Shown one piece after another: positions 43,426-51,943 of a stretch of 64,000 nt of DNA. The stretch comes from Burkholderia puraquae (GTDB lineage: Bacteria > Pseudomonadota > Gammaproteobacteria > Burkholderiales > Burkholderiaceae). Location of the stretch: assembly GCF_002099195.1 (NCBI RefSeq), contig NZ_NBYX01000022.1, positions 38,526 through 102,525 on the forward strand, read 5' to 3'. Made by a program: the position numbers and the translations under genes. Every line of letters starts with the position of its first letter. The stretch's first letter is position 1. The notes below the pieces were generated by a model. The model saw only the letters and a list, made by a program, of their open reading frames with translations. It did not search any database and was not told the origin of the DNA.

Positions 43426-45102
43426 CTACGCGTGCCCGCCCGTCTTCGACGCCTGCAGTGCGCGAATCCGCATCCGCGCGCCGGTATCGCTGACCGTCGC
43501 GTCGTACATCGTCGCGAGATCGCGCTTGAGCGCGGTGCGCGAACCACCGTCGAGATACACCATGTGCCCCGACGGATAGAAACGCGCGGACAGGTTCTGC
43601 CGCACCTTCTGGTCCTCGAGCGGCATCTGCTGCAGGTCGATCACGGTCTGGTAGAACGGCGTGACGAAATCGTAGAGGCCGTTCGCCGACAGCACCTTCA
43701 GGTCGACGTTCAGCGCCATCACCGCGGCGAGATCGCCGGCCGTGTAGAGAATCACGTTCCCCTGCGCATCGATGCCCTGCTGCGCGCCGGTCGGGTCGAT
43801 GTGGCTGAAATCCCAGTTCTGGAACGCCTGGTCGTTCAGGTCGGTGAACGCGGAATTCGACGTGAACTTCAACTGCTCGTTCAGGTAGCTGTTCCACATC
43901 GCCGTATAGACGCCCGTCACGGCCGTCATCGTCGGATCGTTGCCGCCCGAGTTCGGGTCGATCTTGCCGGCGATGCCCGACGAGATCCCGGTCACGCGGC
44001 CGTCGTACGAACCGAGCGCGAGCCCCTGTGCCTGCAGCAGCGTCGTCAGGAACAGCGAATTGCCGCGCGCGCTGTAACCCGCAATGTCGAGCCCCCACGT
44101 CTGCAGCGTCGCCGTATCGATGCCCGTATAGCCGGACAGCTTCTTCACGGCGGCCGGGTCGGCATGCGGCACGTTGCGCAATGCGGTCAGGTAGTCGGTG
44201 CGCGCGAACTGCGCGACTTCCTCGACGAACGCGCCGAGATCGGTCGGCGCCGGCGTGACGCCGAGCTTCTTGTGATACCACGCATCGGCCGCCGCGGTGG
44301 GCAGCGCGCCGACCGGGTTGCCGGCCTGCCGGTAGTCGAGGATCGACGATTGCAGCGTGACGCCGTTCAGGTCGACGCCGTCCTCGTGCAGCTTGTACGC
44401 GAGCACGCAGCTGCGCGCGGTGCCGTACGATTCGCCGAACAGGTATTTCGGCGAATTCCAGCGGTTGTTCTTCGTCAGGTAGCGCTTGATGAACTGCTTC
44501 AGCGAATCCGCGTCCTGGTCGACGCCCCAGAAATTGCGGTTCTTGTTCGGCGCGACGGCTGCCGAATAGCCGGTGCCGACCGGGTTGATGAACACCAGGT
44601 CGCTGTGGTCGATCATGCTGTCCGGGTTGTCTTCCATCTGGTACGGCGCAGGCGGCGTGAACCCCGGCATCGACGTCTTGATGCGCTTCGGCGCGAACGA
44701 GCCCAACAGCACGAACACCGACGACGAGCCCGGCCCGCCGTTATAGAAGAACGTCACGGGCCGCGTTTCCTCCTTCGCGCCGTCGGCCGTGAACGCGACG
44801 TAGAAGATCTTCGCGGCCGGCTGCGAACTGCTCGGGTCGACCGTCACGAGGTGGCCGGCCGTCGCCGTGTACGCGATACGCTTCCCGTCGATCAGGATCG
44901 TGTGATGCGTGATCGCGGCCGCCTCGGTCGTGTCGGTCACCGAGTCGTCGGGGCCGTTGCCATATGCAACCGGATCGAAGAACGGCAGGTCGCGGCCGTG
45001 GCTGAGCGCGACCGGGTTGACGGTCGGCGGCACGCCATGCGAATTGTGGTCGCCGTGATGCAGCGGATACACGCCGCCGGAAGATGCGGAATCGATGCCC
45101 AT
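43426..45102 (-). CDS. Peptidase S10 family (serine carboxypeptidase-like) protein
   Basis: A 558-residue alpha/beta-hydrolase peptidase. The oxyanion motif FFYNGGPGSSSVF (121-128), the nucleophile elbow FGESYG (S225), the catalytic Asp in SANGLYDFVTPFYQ and His in YPSGHMVYLDGG form a full triad, as in carboxypeptidase Y-type enzymes, which remove C-terminal residues at acid pH. No Sec or Tat signal is visible at the start (MGIDSASSGGVYPLHHGDHN). CAGGAGCAG precedes ATG 45102. It follows a sedolisin gene by 75 bp on the same strand and is probably cotranscribed. Confidence 0.88.
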   Translation of the reverse strand: MGIDSASSGGVYPLHHGDHNSHGVPPTVNPVALSHGRDLPFFDPVAYGNGPDDSVTDTTEAAAITHHTILIDGKRIAYTATAGHLVTVDPSSSQPAAKIFYVAFTADGAKEETRPVTFFYNGGPGSSSVFVLLGSFAPKRIKTSMPGFTPPAPYQMEDNPDSMIDHSDLVFINPVGTGYSAAVAPNKNRNFWGVDQDADSLKQFIKRYLTKNNRWNSPKYLFGESYGTARSCVLAYKLHEDGVDLNGVTLQSSILDYRQAGNPVGALPTAAADAWYHKKLGVTPAPTDLGAFVEEVAQFARTDYLTALRNVPHADPAAVKKLSGYTGIDTATLQTWGLDIAGYSARGNSLFLTTLLQAQGLALGSYDGRVTGISSGIAGKIDPNSGGNDPTMTAVTGVYTAMWNSYLNEQLKFTSNSAFTDLNDQAFQNWDFSHIDPTGAQQGIDAQGNVILYTAGDLAAVMALNVDLKVLSANGLYDFVTPFYQTVIDLQQMPLEDQKVRQNLSARFYPSGHMVYLDGGSRTALKRDLATMYDATVSDTGARMRIRALQASKTGGHA

Positions 45103-45177
45103 CGTGCTGCTCCTGGAGGTGAGAAAAAGGCGCGGACAGGAAGCCCGCGCCATACGGAAAGACGTGTACCGCGGCCG

Positions 45178-46782
45178 TCAGCTCGACGGCTTGCGCGTCA
45201 GGACCGCGGCGAGCTGCGCGCCGTTCGGGCTGCCGAGGCCCGTGCACGCATCCCAGCCCTGCGCGGCCGCATACGTGCCGTTCGAGCCCTTCGTGATGTC
45301 GCGCAGCGCACCCGGATTCCTGTAGAGCACCGGGTTGATCCAGCCGGCGGCCGCCCCGCCCGCCGCGCTCGCCGCCGCATTGATCCGCGCGATCAGCGCG
45401 GCCCACAGCGGCGCAACCGCGCTCGTGCCGCCCATCACCGTGGCCGTGCCCGCGATCGACACTTCGTAGCCCGTCTGCGGCGACGCATCGCCGGCGACGT
45501 CCGGCACGCCGCGCTTCGCGAGCGGTGTGCTGCTGCCGTCGGCGCGCGCGACGGTCAACCCCTGCTGCCACGCCGGCAGGTCGAACAGCGTGCTGACGCC
45601 GCCCCCGCCCGCGCCGCCGCCAGCCGCGTCATCGTTCCACGTGACCTCGCTGCGGATGCCCTGCCCCGGCAGCGCGTCGAGCTGCGTGCCGCCGCAGCCG
45701 AGCACGTACGGGCTCGATGCGGGGAAGTCGACATGATCGGCGCCATCCTGCAGCCCGTCGCCCGAGCCGCTGTCGCCAGACGCCGCGCACACCGTGATGC
45801 CCTGCGCAGCGGCCGCCTGCAGCACGCGGTTGAACGCCTGCGCGGACTGCGCCTGCCAGATCGCCTCCGGGCCGCCCCAGCTGATCGAGATCACCGAAGG
45901 CTTGTTGGTCGTGTCGCTGACGGCCGCGTTGACGGCCTGGATGAAGCCTGCGTCGCTGTTCGGCGCGAAGTAGACGGCGATCTTTGCGGCCGGTGCGATC
46001 GCGCCGGCGATCTCGATGTCGAGCGCGACTTCGCCGTCCGGGCCGCTCGGGTCGCCGGTCGGCGTGTTGCGGCCGGTGCCGACGTTCACGTCGACGAGCG
46101 TCGGCGGCGTCTTGATGCCGAGCCCGCGGAAATACTGCTGGATGTCGGCCGCGCGGTAGCCGCCGCCGAGCTCGATGATCGCGATGCACTGCCCGGCGCC
46201 GTCGCCGGCCGGGAAGCCGTACAGCGACGCCAGCTGGATCGGGGTGAACGTGACGCCCGCCGCGCCGCCGCGCGCGGGCTTGAACGGCGGTCGCAGCCGG
46301 AAGTGCGGCCGCGCCTGCGGACGGCTGTCGAGGCCGAGCACGGCCGTGACAGCGTCGCCGAGATCGTCGGGCAGCGCGATCGGGCCCGAGCGGCCGCGAT
46401 ACTGGCCGATCGACTGATGCTCGAAGCGCTCGAGCTTGACGCTGAACGCGGCTTCGAACTGCTGGATCGTGCCGGACAGCACGACGACGCTTTCGACCGG
46501 ATCGACGCGATCGACCGTCAGCTGGTGGCGACGCGCGAAGTCCTCGGCCTTGCGAATGTCGTCGGGATTGGCGGAAAAGCGTTGCGCGAAGGTTTCGCGC
46601 GACACCGGTTTCGCTTGCGCGTCGCCGGTGGCGAGCTGGTGAAGCAGCGTATCGAGTTGCCCTTCTTCCTGCCGCCGCAACATGATCGTGACGTGGATGC
46701 GTTCTGCCGGATCGCACGGGCCGAGGCACTTGGACTCGGCGACGATCCGGGGTTCACGGTCGGCGTGAAGATGCCTTGCCAT
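45178..46782 (-). CDS. Peptidase S53 (sedolisin/kumamolisin-like), with pro-domain
   Basis: A 534-residue acid serine peptidase. The N-terminal pro-kumamolisin domain (about 10-165) precedes the catalytic domain with the sedolisin set: E251 and D255 in PDGEVALDIEIAGA, oxyanion Asp D337 in AASGDSGSGDG, and nucleophile S454 in GGTSAVAPLW; the C-terminal calcium-site segment DITKGSNGTYAAAQGWDACTGLG is present. No Sec signal precedes the pro-domain (MARHLHADREPRIV). AAGGAGGG lies before ATG 46782. First gene of an operon with the S10-type peptidase; the pair suggests extracellular or acid-compartment protein breakdown, but export route is unclear. Confidence 0.92.
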   Translation of the reverse strand: MARHLHADREPRIVAESKCLGPCDPAERIHVTIMLRRQEEGQLDTLLHQLATGDAQAKPVSRETFAQRFSANPDDIRKAEDFARRHQLTVDRVDPVESVVVLSGTIQQFEAAFSVKLERFEHQSIGQYRGRSGPIALPDDLGDAVTAVLGLDSRPQARPHFRLRPPFKPARGGAAGVTFTPIQLASLYGFPAGDGAGQCIAIIELGGGYRAADIQQYFRGLGIKTPPTLVDVNVGTGRNTPTGDPSGPDGEVALDIEIAGAIAPAAKIAVYFAPNSDAGFIQAVNAAVSDTTNKPSVISISWGGPEAIWQAQSAQAFNRVLQAAAAQGITVCAASGDSGSGDGLQDGADHVDFPASSPYVLGCGGTQLDALPGQGIRSEVTWNDDAAGGGAGGGGVSTLFDLPAWQQGLTVARADGSSTPLAKRGVPDVAGDASPQTGYEVSIAGTATVMGGTSAVAPLWAALIARINAAASAAGGAAAGWINPVLYRNPGALRDITKGSNGTYAAAQGWDACTGLGSPNGAQLAAVLTRKPSS

Positions 46783-47030
46783 GTTCAGACCCTCCTTGGT
46801 ACCGCGTTGCACGGAACAGCCAGGAAATCGGACAGGGCCGGCGGGAGACGGTTCCGTTCGGTCGGTCGGGTTCGCGCAGCGCGAAGTAACAGGAAGTTTA
46901 GAACAGTCAGACGATTTGCGCGCACGCCCTTCTGCGACGGGGCGCACGCGCGGGCCGGCGTTGCGCGCGGCCTTCATCCGGTGCGGCGACGCGCCGCGCG
47001 ACCTGCACCGGCGCGACACCGCCTCGGCAC

Positions 47031-47657
47031 TCAGTCCATCGACAGGCGCAACGCAAAGCCGATCAGCGCCGCGGAAAACGTCCAGCGCTGCACCGTCTGC
47101 GAGAGCGGATGCGCGCGCATCCACGCGGCGATCCGCGACGCGCCGAATACGCATGCGAGGTCGAAGCAGACGCCGGCCGCCACCAGCAGCGCGCCCAGCT
47201 CGAACATCTGCAACACGACCGGCCCGGCCTCGGGACGCACGAACTGCGGCAGCAGCACCGAGCAGAACAGCAGCGCCTTCGGGTTCAGCAGGTTGGTGAG
47301 CAGGCCCTTCACGAACGACTGGCGCAGTTCGCCCGCCGTCGCCGCCGCGTCGCCGTCGCCGAGCGCGAACACGGGCGAGCGGAACACCTGGATCGCGACA
47401 TAGGCGAGATAGAGCGCACCGCCGTAGCGGATCACTTCGTACAGCCACGGCGCGCTGCGGATCAGCGCCGCGACACCGCAGGCCGACAGCGTCACGTGCG
47501 CGGTGCGCGCGAGCGACAGGCCGGCCGCTGCCGCCATCCCCGGCCGCACGCCGCGGCCGATGCTGGTCTGCAGCACCAGCGCCATGTCCGGCCCCGGCAC
47601 CGCATAGATGGCCGCCAGCGCGGCGAGATAAATCAACAGCAAATGCGTGGAAATCAT
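47031..47657 (-). CDS. LysE-family amino-acid exporter
   Basis: A 208-residue inner-membrane protein with about six helices: AIYAVPGPDMALVLQTSIGRGVRPGMAAAAGLSLARTAHVTLSACGVA and GLLTNLLNPKALLFCSVLLPQF are LysE/RhtB signatures. It exports an amino acid or derivative. It diverges from an Lrp/AsnC regulator gene across 134 bp containing inverted repeats; this pairing is common and suggests that the regulator, sensing the amino acid, turns the exporter on. Confidence 0.92.
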   Translation of the reverse strand: MISTHLLLIYLAALAAIYAVPGPDMALVLQTSIGRGVRPGMAAAAGLSLARTAHVTLSACGVAALIRSAPWLYEVIRYGGALYLAYVAIQVFRSPVFALGDGDAAATAGELRQSFVKGLLTNLLNPKALLFCSVLLPQFVRPEAGPVVLQMFELGALLVAAGVCFDLACVFGASRIAAWMRAHPLSQTVQRWTFSAALIGFALRLSMD

Positions 47658-47732
47658 GGTCTGCCCCTGTCCTCTTACGGCGATATGTTGCCGCCAGAGC
47701 GCGAGGGATTATTGGCCATCTTTCGTTCAGAA

Positions 47733-47759
47733 GTGGCGATTCGTAGGGGAATCCGCCAC
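47733..47759. promoter_or_regulatory. Imperfect palindrome, possible Lrp/AsnC operator
   Basis: GTGGCGATTC faces GAATCCGCCAC (one unpaired base), between the divergent exporter and Lrp-type genes. A second half site, GGATTCCGCCAA, sits at 47779-47790, just before the regulator's start. Confidence 0.45.
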
Positions 47760-47791
47760 AATCATCAAACCAGCATCAGGATTCCGCCAAC

Positions 47792-48256
47792 ATGACCGAG
47801 CTCGACAAAACCGATCGCGCCATCCTTGCCGCGGTGCAGCGCGACGGCCGCCTGCCGATCGCCCGCCTCGCCGACTCCGTGGGCCTCTCCGAGACCCCGT
47901 GCGCACGGCGCCTGAAGCGCCTCGAAAACGACGGCTACATCGAGCGCTACCGCGCGCAGCTGTCGCGCCAGGCGCTCGGCTTCGGCGTCGTGGCGTTCGT
48001 GCTCGTGCGGTTCGCGACGCACGACCGCAAGACCGCCGACCGGTTCGAGCGGGAAGTGCTCGGCATCGAGCGGATCCTGGCGTGCCACAACGTGGCGGGC
48101 ACTGCCGACTATCTGCTGCAGGTCGTGGCGCGCGATCTCGACGACTACGGCACGTTCCTGCGCGAATCGCTGCGGATGCTGCCCGGCGTGACGTCGATCG
48201 AATCGGCGCTGTCGCTGCGCGAGGTCAAGCATGACGCGGGGTTGCCGGTGCCGTGA
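47792..48256 (+). CDS. Lrp/AsnC-family transcriptional regulator
   Basis: A 154-residue regulator. The N-terminal helix-turn-helix MTELDKTDRAILAAVQRDGRLPIARLADSVGLSETPCARRLKRLENDGYI is followed by the RAM ligand-binding domain (about 65-150) with VVAFVLVRFATHD, ILACHNVAGTADYLLQVVARDLDDY and the closing LREVKHD. Such proteins form octamers and respond to amino acids. It diverges from a LysE exporter, its probable target. Confidence 0.93.
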   Translation: MTELDKTDRAILAAVQRDGRLPIARLADSVGLSETPCARRLKRLENDGYIERYRAQLSRQALGFGVVAFVLVRFATHDRKTADRFEREVLGIERILACHNVAGTADYLLQVVARDLDDYGTFLRESLRMLPGVTSIESALSLREVKHDAGLPVP

Positions 48257-48382
48257 TGCCGACGAATGGAAGGCACACGCAAGCCGAACCCGACACCTGA
48301 TTCGTCACTTCGACGTCAATCGATGTGCGCTGCGTCGGGCCGTGCCGCCGCAACACTCGATCATATTGTCGAGGCCGGCGGC

Positions 48383-49300
48383 CTACGCGATGTCGGGCGG
48401 CTGGTGCGCGCGTTCGAGATCCTCGAGAAACGCTTCGACGAGCGGATTGCCGCGCCCGTTGCGCGCGACGACCATGTGGAACGTCACGTCGTAGCGCAGT
48501 TGCTCCGGATTGAGCGGCGTGAGCAGCCCCTGCGCGACATACGGCGCCGCGAAATGCTGCGGCAGATAGCCGAGGTGGTGGCCGGACAGGATCAGCAGCG
48601 CGACGGCCTCCATGTTGTCGGCGGTCGCGGTCACGCGGTCGGGTGTCGTCGACATCTGCGCTTCGGGCAGCGGATACGAGCGCCACGCCCATTCGAAACC
48701 CGCGACGTCGGCCGGCGTCAGCGCGCCGGCGCCGTCGAACAGCGGATGGCCGCGCCCGCAGTATGCAACCTGGCGCTCGATGAACAGCGGCGTGTAGTGC
48801 AGCGACGGCACGCGGTGCCAGAAGTAGCCGACCGCGATCTGGATCTCGTCGCTCAGCAGCTTCTCCTCGAGATCGCCCGGCGCGCGCACGGAGATCGAGA
48901 AACGCACGGCCTCGTCACGTGTGCGGAACGCGGCGATCGCCTCGGCGATCCGCGCGTTCTGGCTCACCGGCGTATGGCCGATCAGGCCGATGTGCAGCGT
49001 GCCGACCAGTTGGCGATCCATGTGCCGCGCGGCCATCCCGAATTCGTCGAGTGCCGCGAGCAGCTTGCGGCTCATTGCATGGAATCGTTCACCCTTCGGC
49101 GTGAGCCGGAAACCGCTGCGGCCGCGCTCGCAGAGCCGGTAGCCGAGCCGCGTCTCGAGCGACGAAAGCTGCGCGCTGATCGTCGACTGCCCGACGTTCA
49201 GCACGGCCTGCGCGGCCGATACGCCGCCCGCGTCCGTGACCGCGAGAAACACGCGGATCAACCGCAGATCGAGGGTCGACAGATTCCCGAGCACATTCAT
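48383..49300 (-). CDS. LysR-family regulator, GbuR-like
   Basis: A 305-residue LysR protein: winged-helix STLDLRLIRVFLAVTDAGGVSAAQAVLNVGQSTISAQLSSLETRLGYRLCERGRSGFRLTPKG, then an effector domain (about 90-300). It diverges from a guanidinobutyrase-type gene across 133 bp. In Pseudomonas aeruginosa the LysR protein GbuR is likewise next to gbuA and activates it in response to 4-guanidinobutyrate; the same role is inferred here. Confidence 0.9.
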   Translation of the reverse strand: MNVLGNLSTLDLRLIRVFLAVTDAGGVSAAQAVLNVGQSTISAQLSSLETRLGYRLCERGRSGFRLTPKGERFHAMSRKLLAALDEFGMAARHMDRQLVGTLHIGLIGHTPVSQNARIAEAIAAFRTRDEAVRFSISVRAPGDLEEKLLSDEIQIAVGYFWHRVPSLHYTPLFIERQVAYCGRGHPLFDGAGALTPADVAGFEWAWRSYPLPEAQMSTTPDRVTATADNMEAVALLILSGHHLGYLPQHFAAPYVAQGLLTPLNPEQLRYDVTFHMVVARNGRGNPLVEAFLEDLERAHQPPDIA

Positions 49301-49310
49301 CCCCTTCCAT

Positions 49311-49330
49311 ACATCGATGAAAATCGATGT
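49311..49330. promoter_or_regulatory. Palindrome, probable LysR (GbuR-like) operator
   Basis: ACATCGAT and ATCGATGT form a perfect 8-bp inverted repeat around GAAA, starting 10 bases from the LysR gene start. The AT-rich T-N11-A layout suits a LysR recognition site serving both divergent genes. Confidence 0.55.
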
Positions 49331-49433
49331 TTACGTCGATATCTTCGCATTCTTCTTTCCCGGCGGAGCGCGTAAAACTGTGCGACAAGCCGCGTCGCAT
49401 GATACGGCAACCCCACATCGGAAGAGACAGCTC

Positions 49434-50390
49434 ATGAACAACCACACCCATTTCCAGCCGCTCGGCGGCAATGAAATGCCGCGCTGCGGCGGCATCGCGA
49501 CGATGATGCGCCTGCCGCACGTGGCGAGCGCCGAAGGCCTCGACGCCTGTTTCGTCGGCGTGCCGTTCGATCTCGGCACCTCCAACCGCACCGGCGCGCG
49601 CTTCGGCCCGCGCCAGATCCGCACCGAATCCGTGCTGCTGCGCCCGTACAACATGGCCACGCGCGCAGCGCCTTTCGATTCGCTGCAGATCGCCGACATC
49701 GGCGACGTCGCGATCAATCCGTACAACCTGCACGATTCCATCGCGCGCATCGAAGCCGCGTACGACGCGATCCTCGAGCACGACTGCAAGCCGATCACGC
49801 TCGGCGGCGACCATACGATCGCGCTGCCGATCCTGCGCGCGATCCACCGCAAGCACGGCAAGGTTGCATTGATCCACGTCGATGCACACGCCGACGTGAA
49901 CGACACGATGATGGGCGAAAAGATCGCGCACGGCACGCCGTTCCGCCGCGCGGTCGAGGAAGGCCTGCTGCACGGCGACAAGGTCACGCAGATCGGCCTG
50001 CGCGGCACCGGCTACGCCGCCGAGGATTTCGACTGGTGCCGCGAGCAGGGCTTCCGCGTCGTCCAGGCCGAGGAATGCTGGAACAAATCGCTCGCGCCGC
50101 TGATGGAAGAAGTGCGCGCCCGCGTCGGCGATACCCCCGTCTACATCAGCTTCGACATCGACGGCATCGACCCGGCCTACGCGCCGGGCACGGGTACGCC
50201 GGAAATCGCGGGCCTCACGGTGCCGCAGGCGCTCGAGATCATCCGCGGCGCGAAGGGGCTGAACATCGTCGGCTGCGATCTCGTCGAAGTCGCGCCGCCG
50301 TACGACCCGTTCGGCACCACGGCGCTGCTCGGCGCGAACCTCGCATACGAGCTGCTGTGCGTGCTGCCGGGCGTCGCGTACCGCGACTGA
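49434..50390 (+). CDS. gbuA: Agmatinase-family ureohydrolase (SpeB/GbuA), probable guanidinobutyrase
   Basis: A 318-residue manganese ureohydrolase. The metal-binding motifs are present: GGDHTIALP, HVDAHADVND, and SFDIDGIDPAYAPGTGTPE. The N-terminus FQPLGGNEMPRCGGIATMMRLPHVASAEGLDACFVGVPFDLGTSNRTGARFGPRQIR closely follows the guanidinobutyrase (GbuA) pattern rather than agmatinase of the enteric type, so the product likely splits 4-guanidinobutyrate into GABA and urea in arginine/guanidine catabolism. General annotation pipelines would call it speB. Divergent LysR and downstream transporters support the catabolic role. GAAGAGA precedes ATG 49434. Confidence 0.88.
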   Translation: MNNHTHFQPLGGNEMPRCGGIATMMRLPHVASAEGLDACFVGVPFDLGTSNRTGARFGPRQIRTESVLLRPYNMATRAAPFDSLQIADIGDVAINPYNLHDSIARIEAAYDAILEHDCKPITLGGDHTIALPILRAIHRKHGKVALIHVDAHADVNDTMMGEKIAHGTPFRRAVEEGLLHGDKVTQIGLRGTGYAAEDFDWCREQGFRVVQAEECWNKSLAPLMEEVRARVGDTPVYISFDIDGIDPAYAPGTGTPEIAGLTVPQALEIIRGAKGLNIVGCDLVEVAPPYDPFGTTALLGANLAYELLCVLPGVAYRD

Positions 50391-50445
50391 TCCCCGCGCC
50401 GCCACCTATTCCAAATCAGAGGATTCCAGAGGAGCACACACAAGG

Positions 50446-51771
50446 ATGGGGACTTCCGTCAAACAACCGAAGCGGGCGGCGCTCGCTTCGTTCGTCGGCA
50501 CCACGATCGAGTGGTACGACTTCTATAGCTACGCGACCGCCGCCGCCATCGTGTTCGGGCCGCTGTTCTTTCCCGGCGAAAACCGCTTCATCAGCCTGCT
50601 CGCGTCGTTCGGCTCGTTCGCGGTCGGCTTCTTCGCGCGGCCGCTCGGCGGCGTGATGTTCGGCTACCTCGGCGACCGCTTCGGCCGCAAGCGTTCGCTG
50701 CTCGCGACGCTGATGCTGATGGCCGTGTCGACGATCGCGATCGGCCTGCTGCCGACCCACGCGCAAGCCGGTGCGATTGCACCGGTCCTGCTCGTGCTGA
50801 TGCGCGTGCTGCAAGGCATCGCGGTCGGCGGCGAATGGGGCGGCGCGGTGCTGCTCGCCGGCGAGCATGCGCCGGAAGGCAAGCGCACGTTCTTCGCATC
50901 GTTCGCGCAGCTGGGCAGCGCGAGCGGCCTGATCCTGTCGATGCTCGCGTTCGGCGCGATCAGCACGCTGTCGAAGGAAGACATGATGAGCTGGGGCTGG
51001 CGCGTGCCGTTCCTCGCGAGTTCCGTGCTGCTGGTGGTCGGCTTCGTGATCCGCGCGAGCGTATCGGAATCACCCGAGTTCGAGGAAGTCCGGAAGAGCG
51101 GCAACACCGCGCAGAACCCGGTGCGCGAAGCGCTCAAGTACTGGCCGCTGCTGCTGCTCGCGATCGGCGCGAACGTGTACGGCATCGCCGGCGTGTATTT
51201 CAGCAACATCTTCATGATCAGCTACGCGACGCAGTTCCTGTCGCTCGACCGGTCGATGGTGCTGCATTGCATGACGATCGTTGCCGTGCTGCAGTTCGTC
51301 GTGCAGCTCGCGGCCGCGTTCCTCGCGCAGCGCTTCGGCACCACGCGCGTGCTGCTGATCACCGGCGCATGGGCCGCGATCGTCCCGTTCGTCATGCTGC
51401 CGCTCGTGCACATGGGCACGCCGCTGTCGATCACGGTCGGCGTCGGCCTCGCGACGCTCGCGGAATCGGGCTACTACTCGGTGGTCGCGGGCTTCGTCAG
51501 CGGCATCTTCGTCGCACGCATCCGCTACACGGCGATCTCGATCGCGTACCAGGTGTGCGGCGCGCTCGCCGGCGGCCTCACGCCGCTCGTCGCGACCCTC
51601 ATCGCGCAGAACACCGCGCCGCAATGGTGGCCGCTCGCGCTCCAGTACACGAGCGCCGCAATCGTGTCGTCGTTGTGCGTGTGGCTGATTTCGCGCCGCG
51701 TGAGCATCGACGATGCGGACGCGGCGAACCGGAAGCAAGCGCCGCTGCCGCGCGGCGCGCGCACCGCATAA
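50446..51771 (+). CDS. MFS metabolite:H+ symporter (ShiA/ProP-like)
   Basis: A 441-residue, 12-helix transporter: RAALASFVGTTIEWYDFYSYATAAAIVFGPLFFPG in helix 1, FGYLGDRFGRKRSLLATLMLMAVSTIAIGLLP, RVLQGIAVGGEWGGAVLLAGEHAPEGKRTFF and the large C-terminal half are typical of the metabolite/proton symporter subfamily. It starts 55 bp after the ureohydrolase stop and probably shares its transcript, so it may import guanidino compounds or their precursors. A strong terminator follows. Confidence 0.93.
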   Translation: MGTSVKQPKRAALASFVGTTIEWYDFYSYATAAAIVFGPLFFPGENRFISLLASFGSFAVGFFARPLGGVMFGYLGDRFGRKRSLLATLMLMAVSTIAIGLLPTHAQAGAIAPVLLVLMRVLQGIAVGGEWGGAVLLAGEHAPEGKRTFFASFAQLGSASGLILSMLAFGAISTLSKEDMMSWGWRVPFLASSVLLVVGFVIRASVSESPEFEEVRKSGNTAQNPVREALKYWPLLLLAIGANVYGIAGVYFSNIFMISYATQFLSLDRSMVLHCMTIVAVLQFVVQLAAAFLAQRFGTTRVLLITGAWAAIVPFVMLPLVHMGTPLSITVGVGLATLAESGYYSVVAGFVSGIFVARIRYTAISIAYQVCGALAGGLTPLVATLIAQNTAPQWWPLALQYTSAAIVSSLCVWLISRRVSIDDADAANRKQAPLPRGARTA

Positions 51772-51780
51772 CGTCCCGCA

Positions 51781-51809
51781 ACGGGCAGGCACCTCGCCTG
51801 CCCGTTTTT
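51781..51809 (+). terminator. Rho-independent terminator after the MFS gene
   Basis: ACGGGCAGGC pairs perfectly with GCCTGCCCGT (10-bp stem, 5-base loop) and is followed by TTTT. It separates the gbuA-MFS transcript from the NCS1 permease, which therefore has its own promoter or depends on read-through. Confidence 0.88.
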
Positions 51810-51943
51810 CGTTGCACGCCCCGGCGGTGCGTCACACCGCCTCCCAGTTCCACCCTATTCATCGCCTGCCGCGGCACCGTCCCGGCAGGCCGGCGCATGC
51901 GGGCACATTGACGAACCGCGCGCGACCAAGGAGACAAGCCGTC

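Noticed and set aside
43432..47403. A very long rightward open frame (over 1300 codons) opposite the peptidase operon
   Set aside because: It is the antisense of two clear peptidase genes; it is rich in Arg, Ala and Pro in a way typical of a shadow frame in high-GC DNA and has no recognisable domain.
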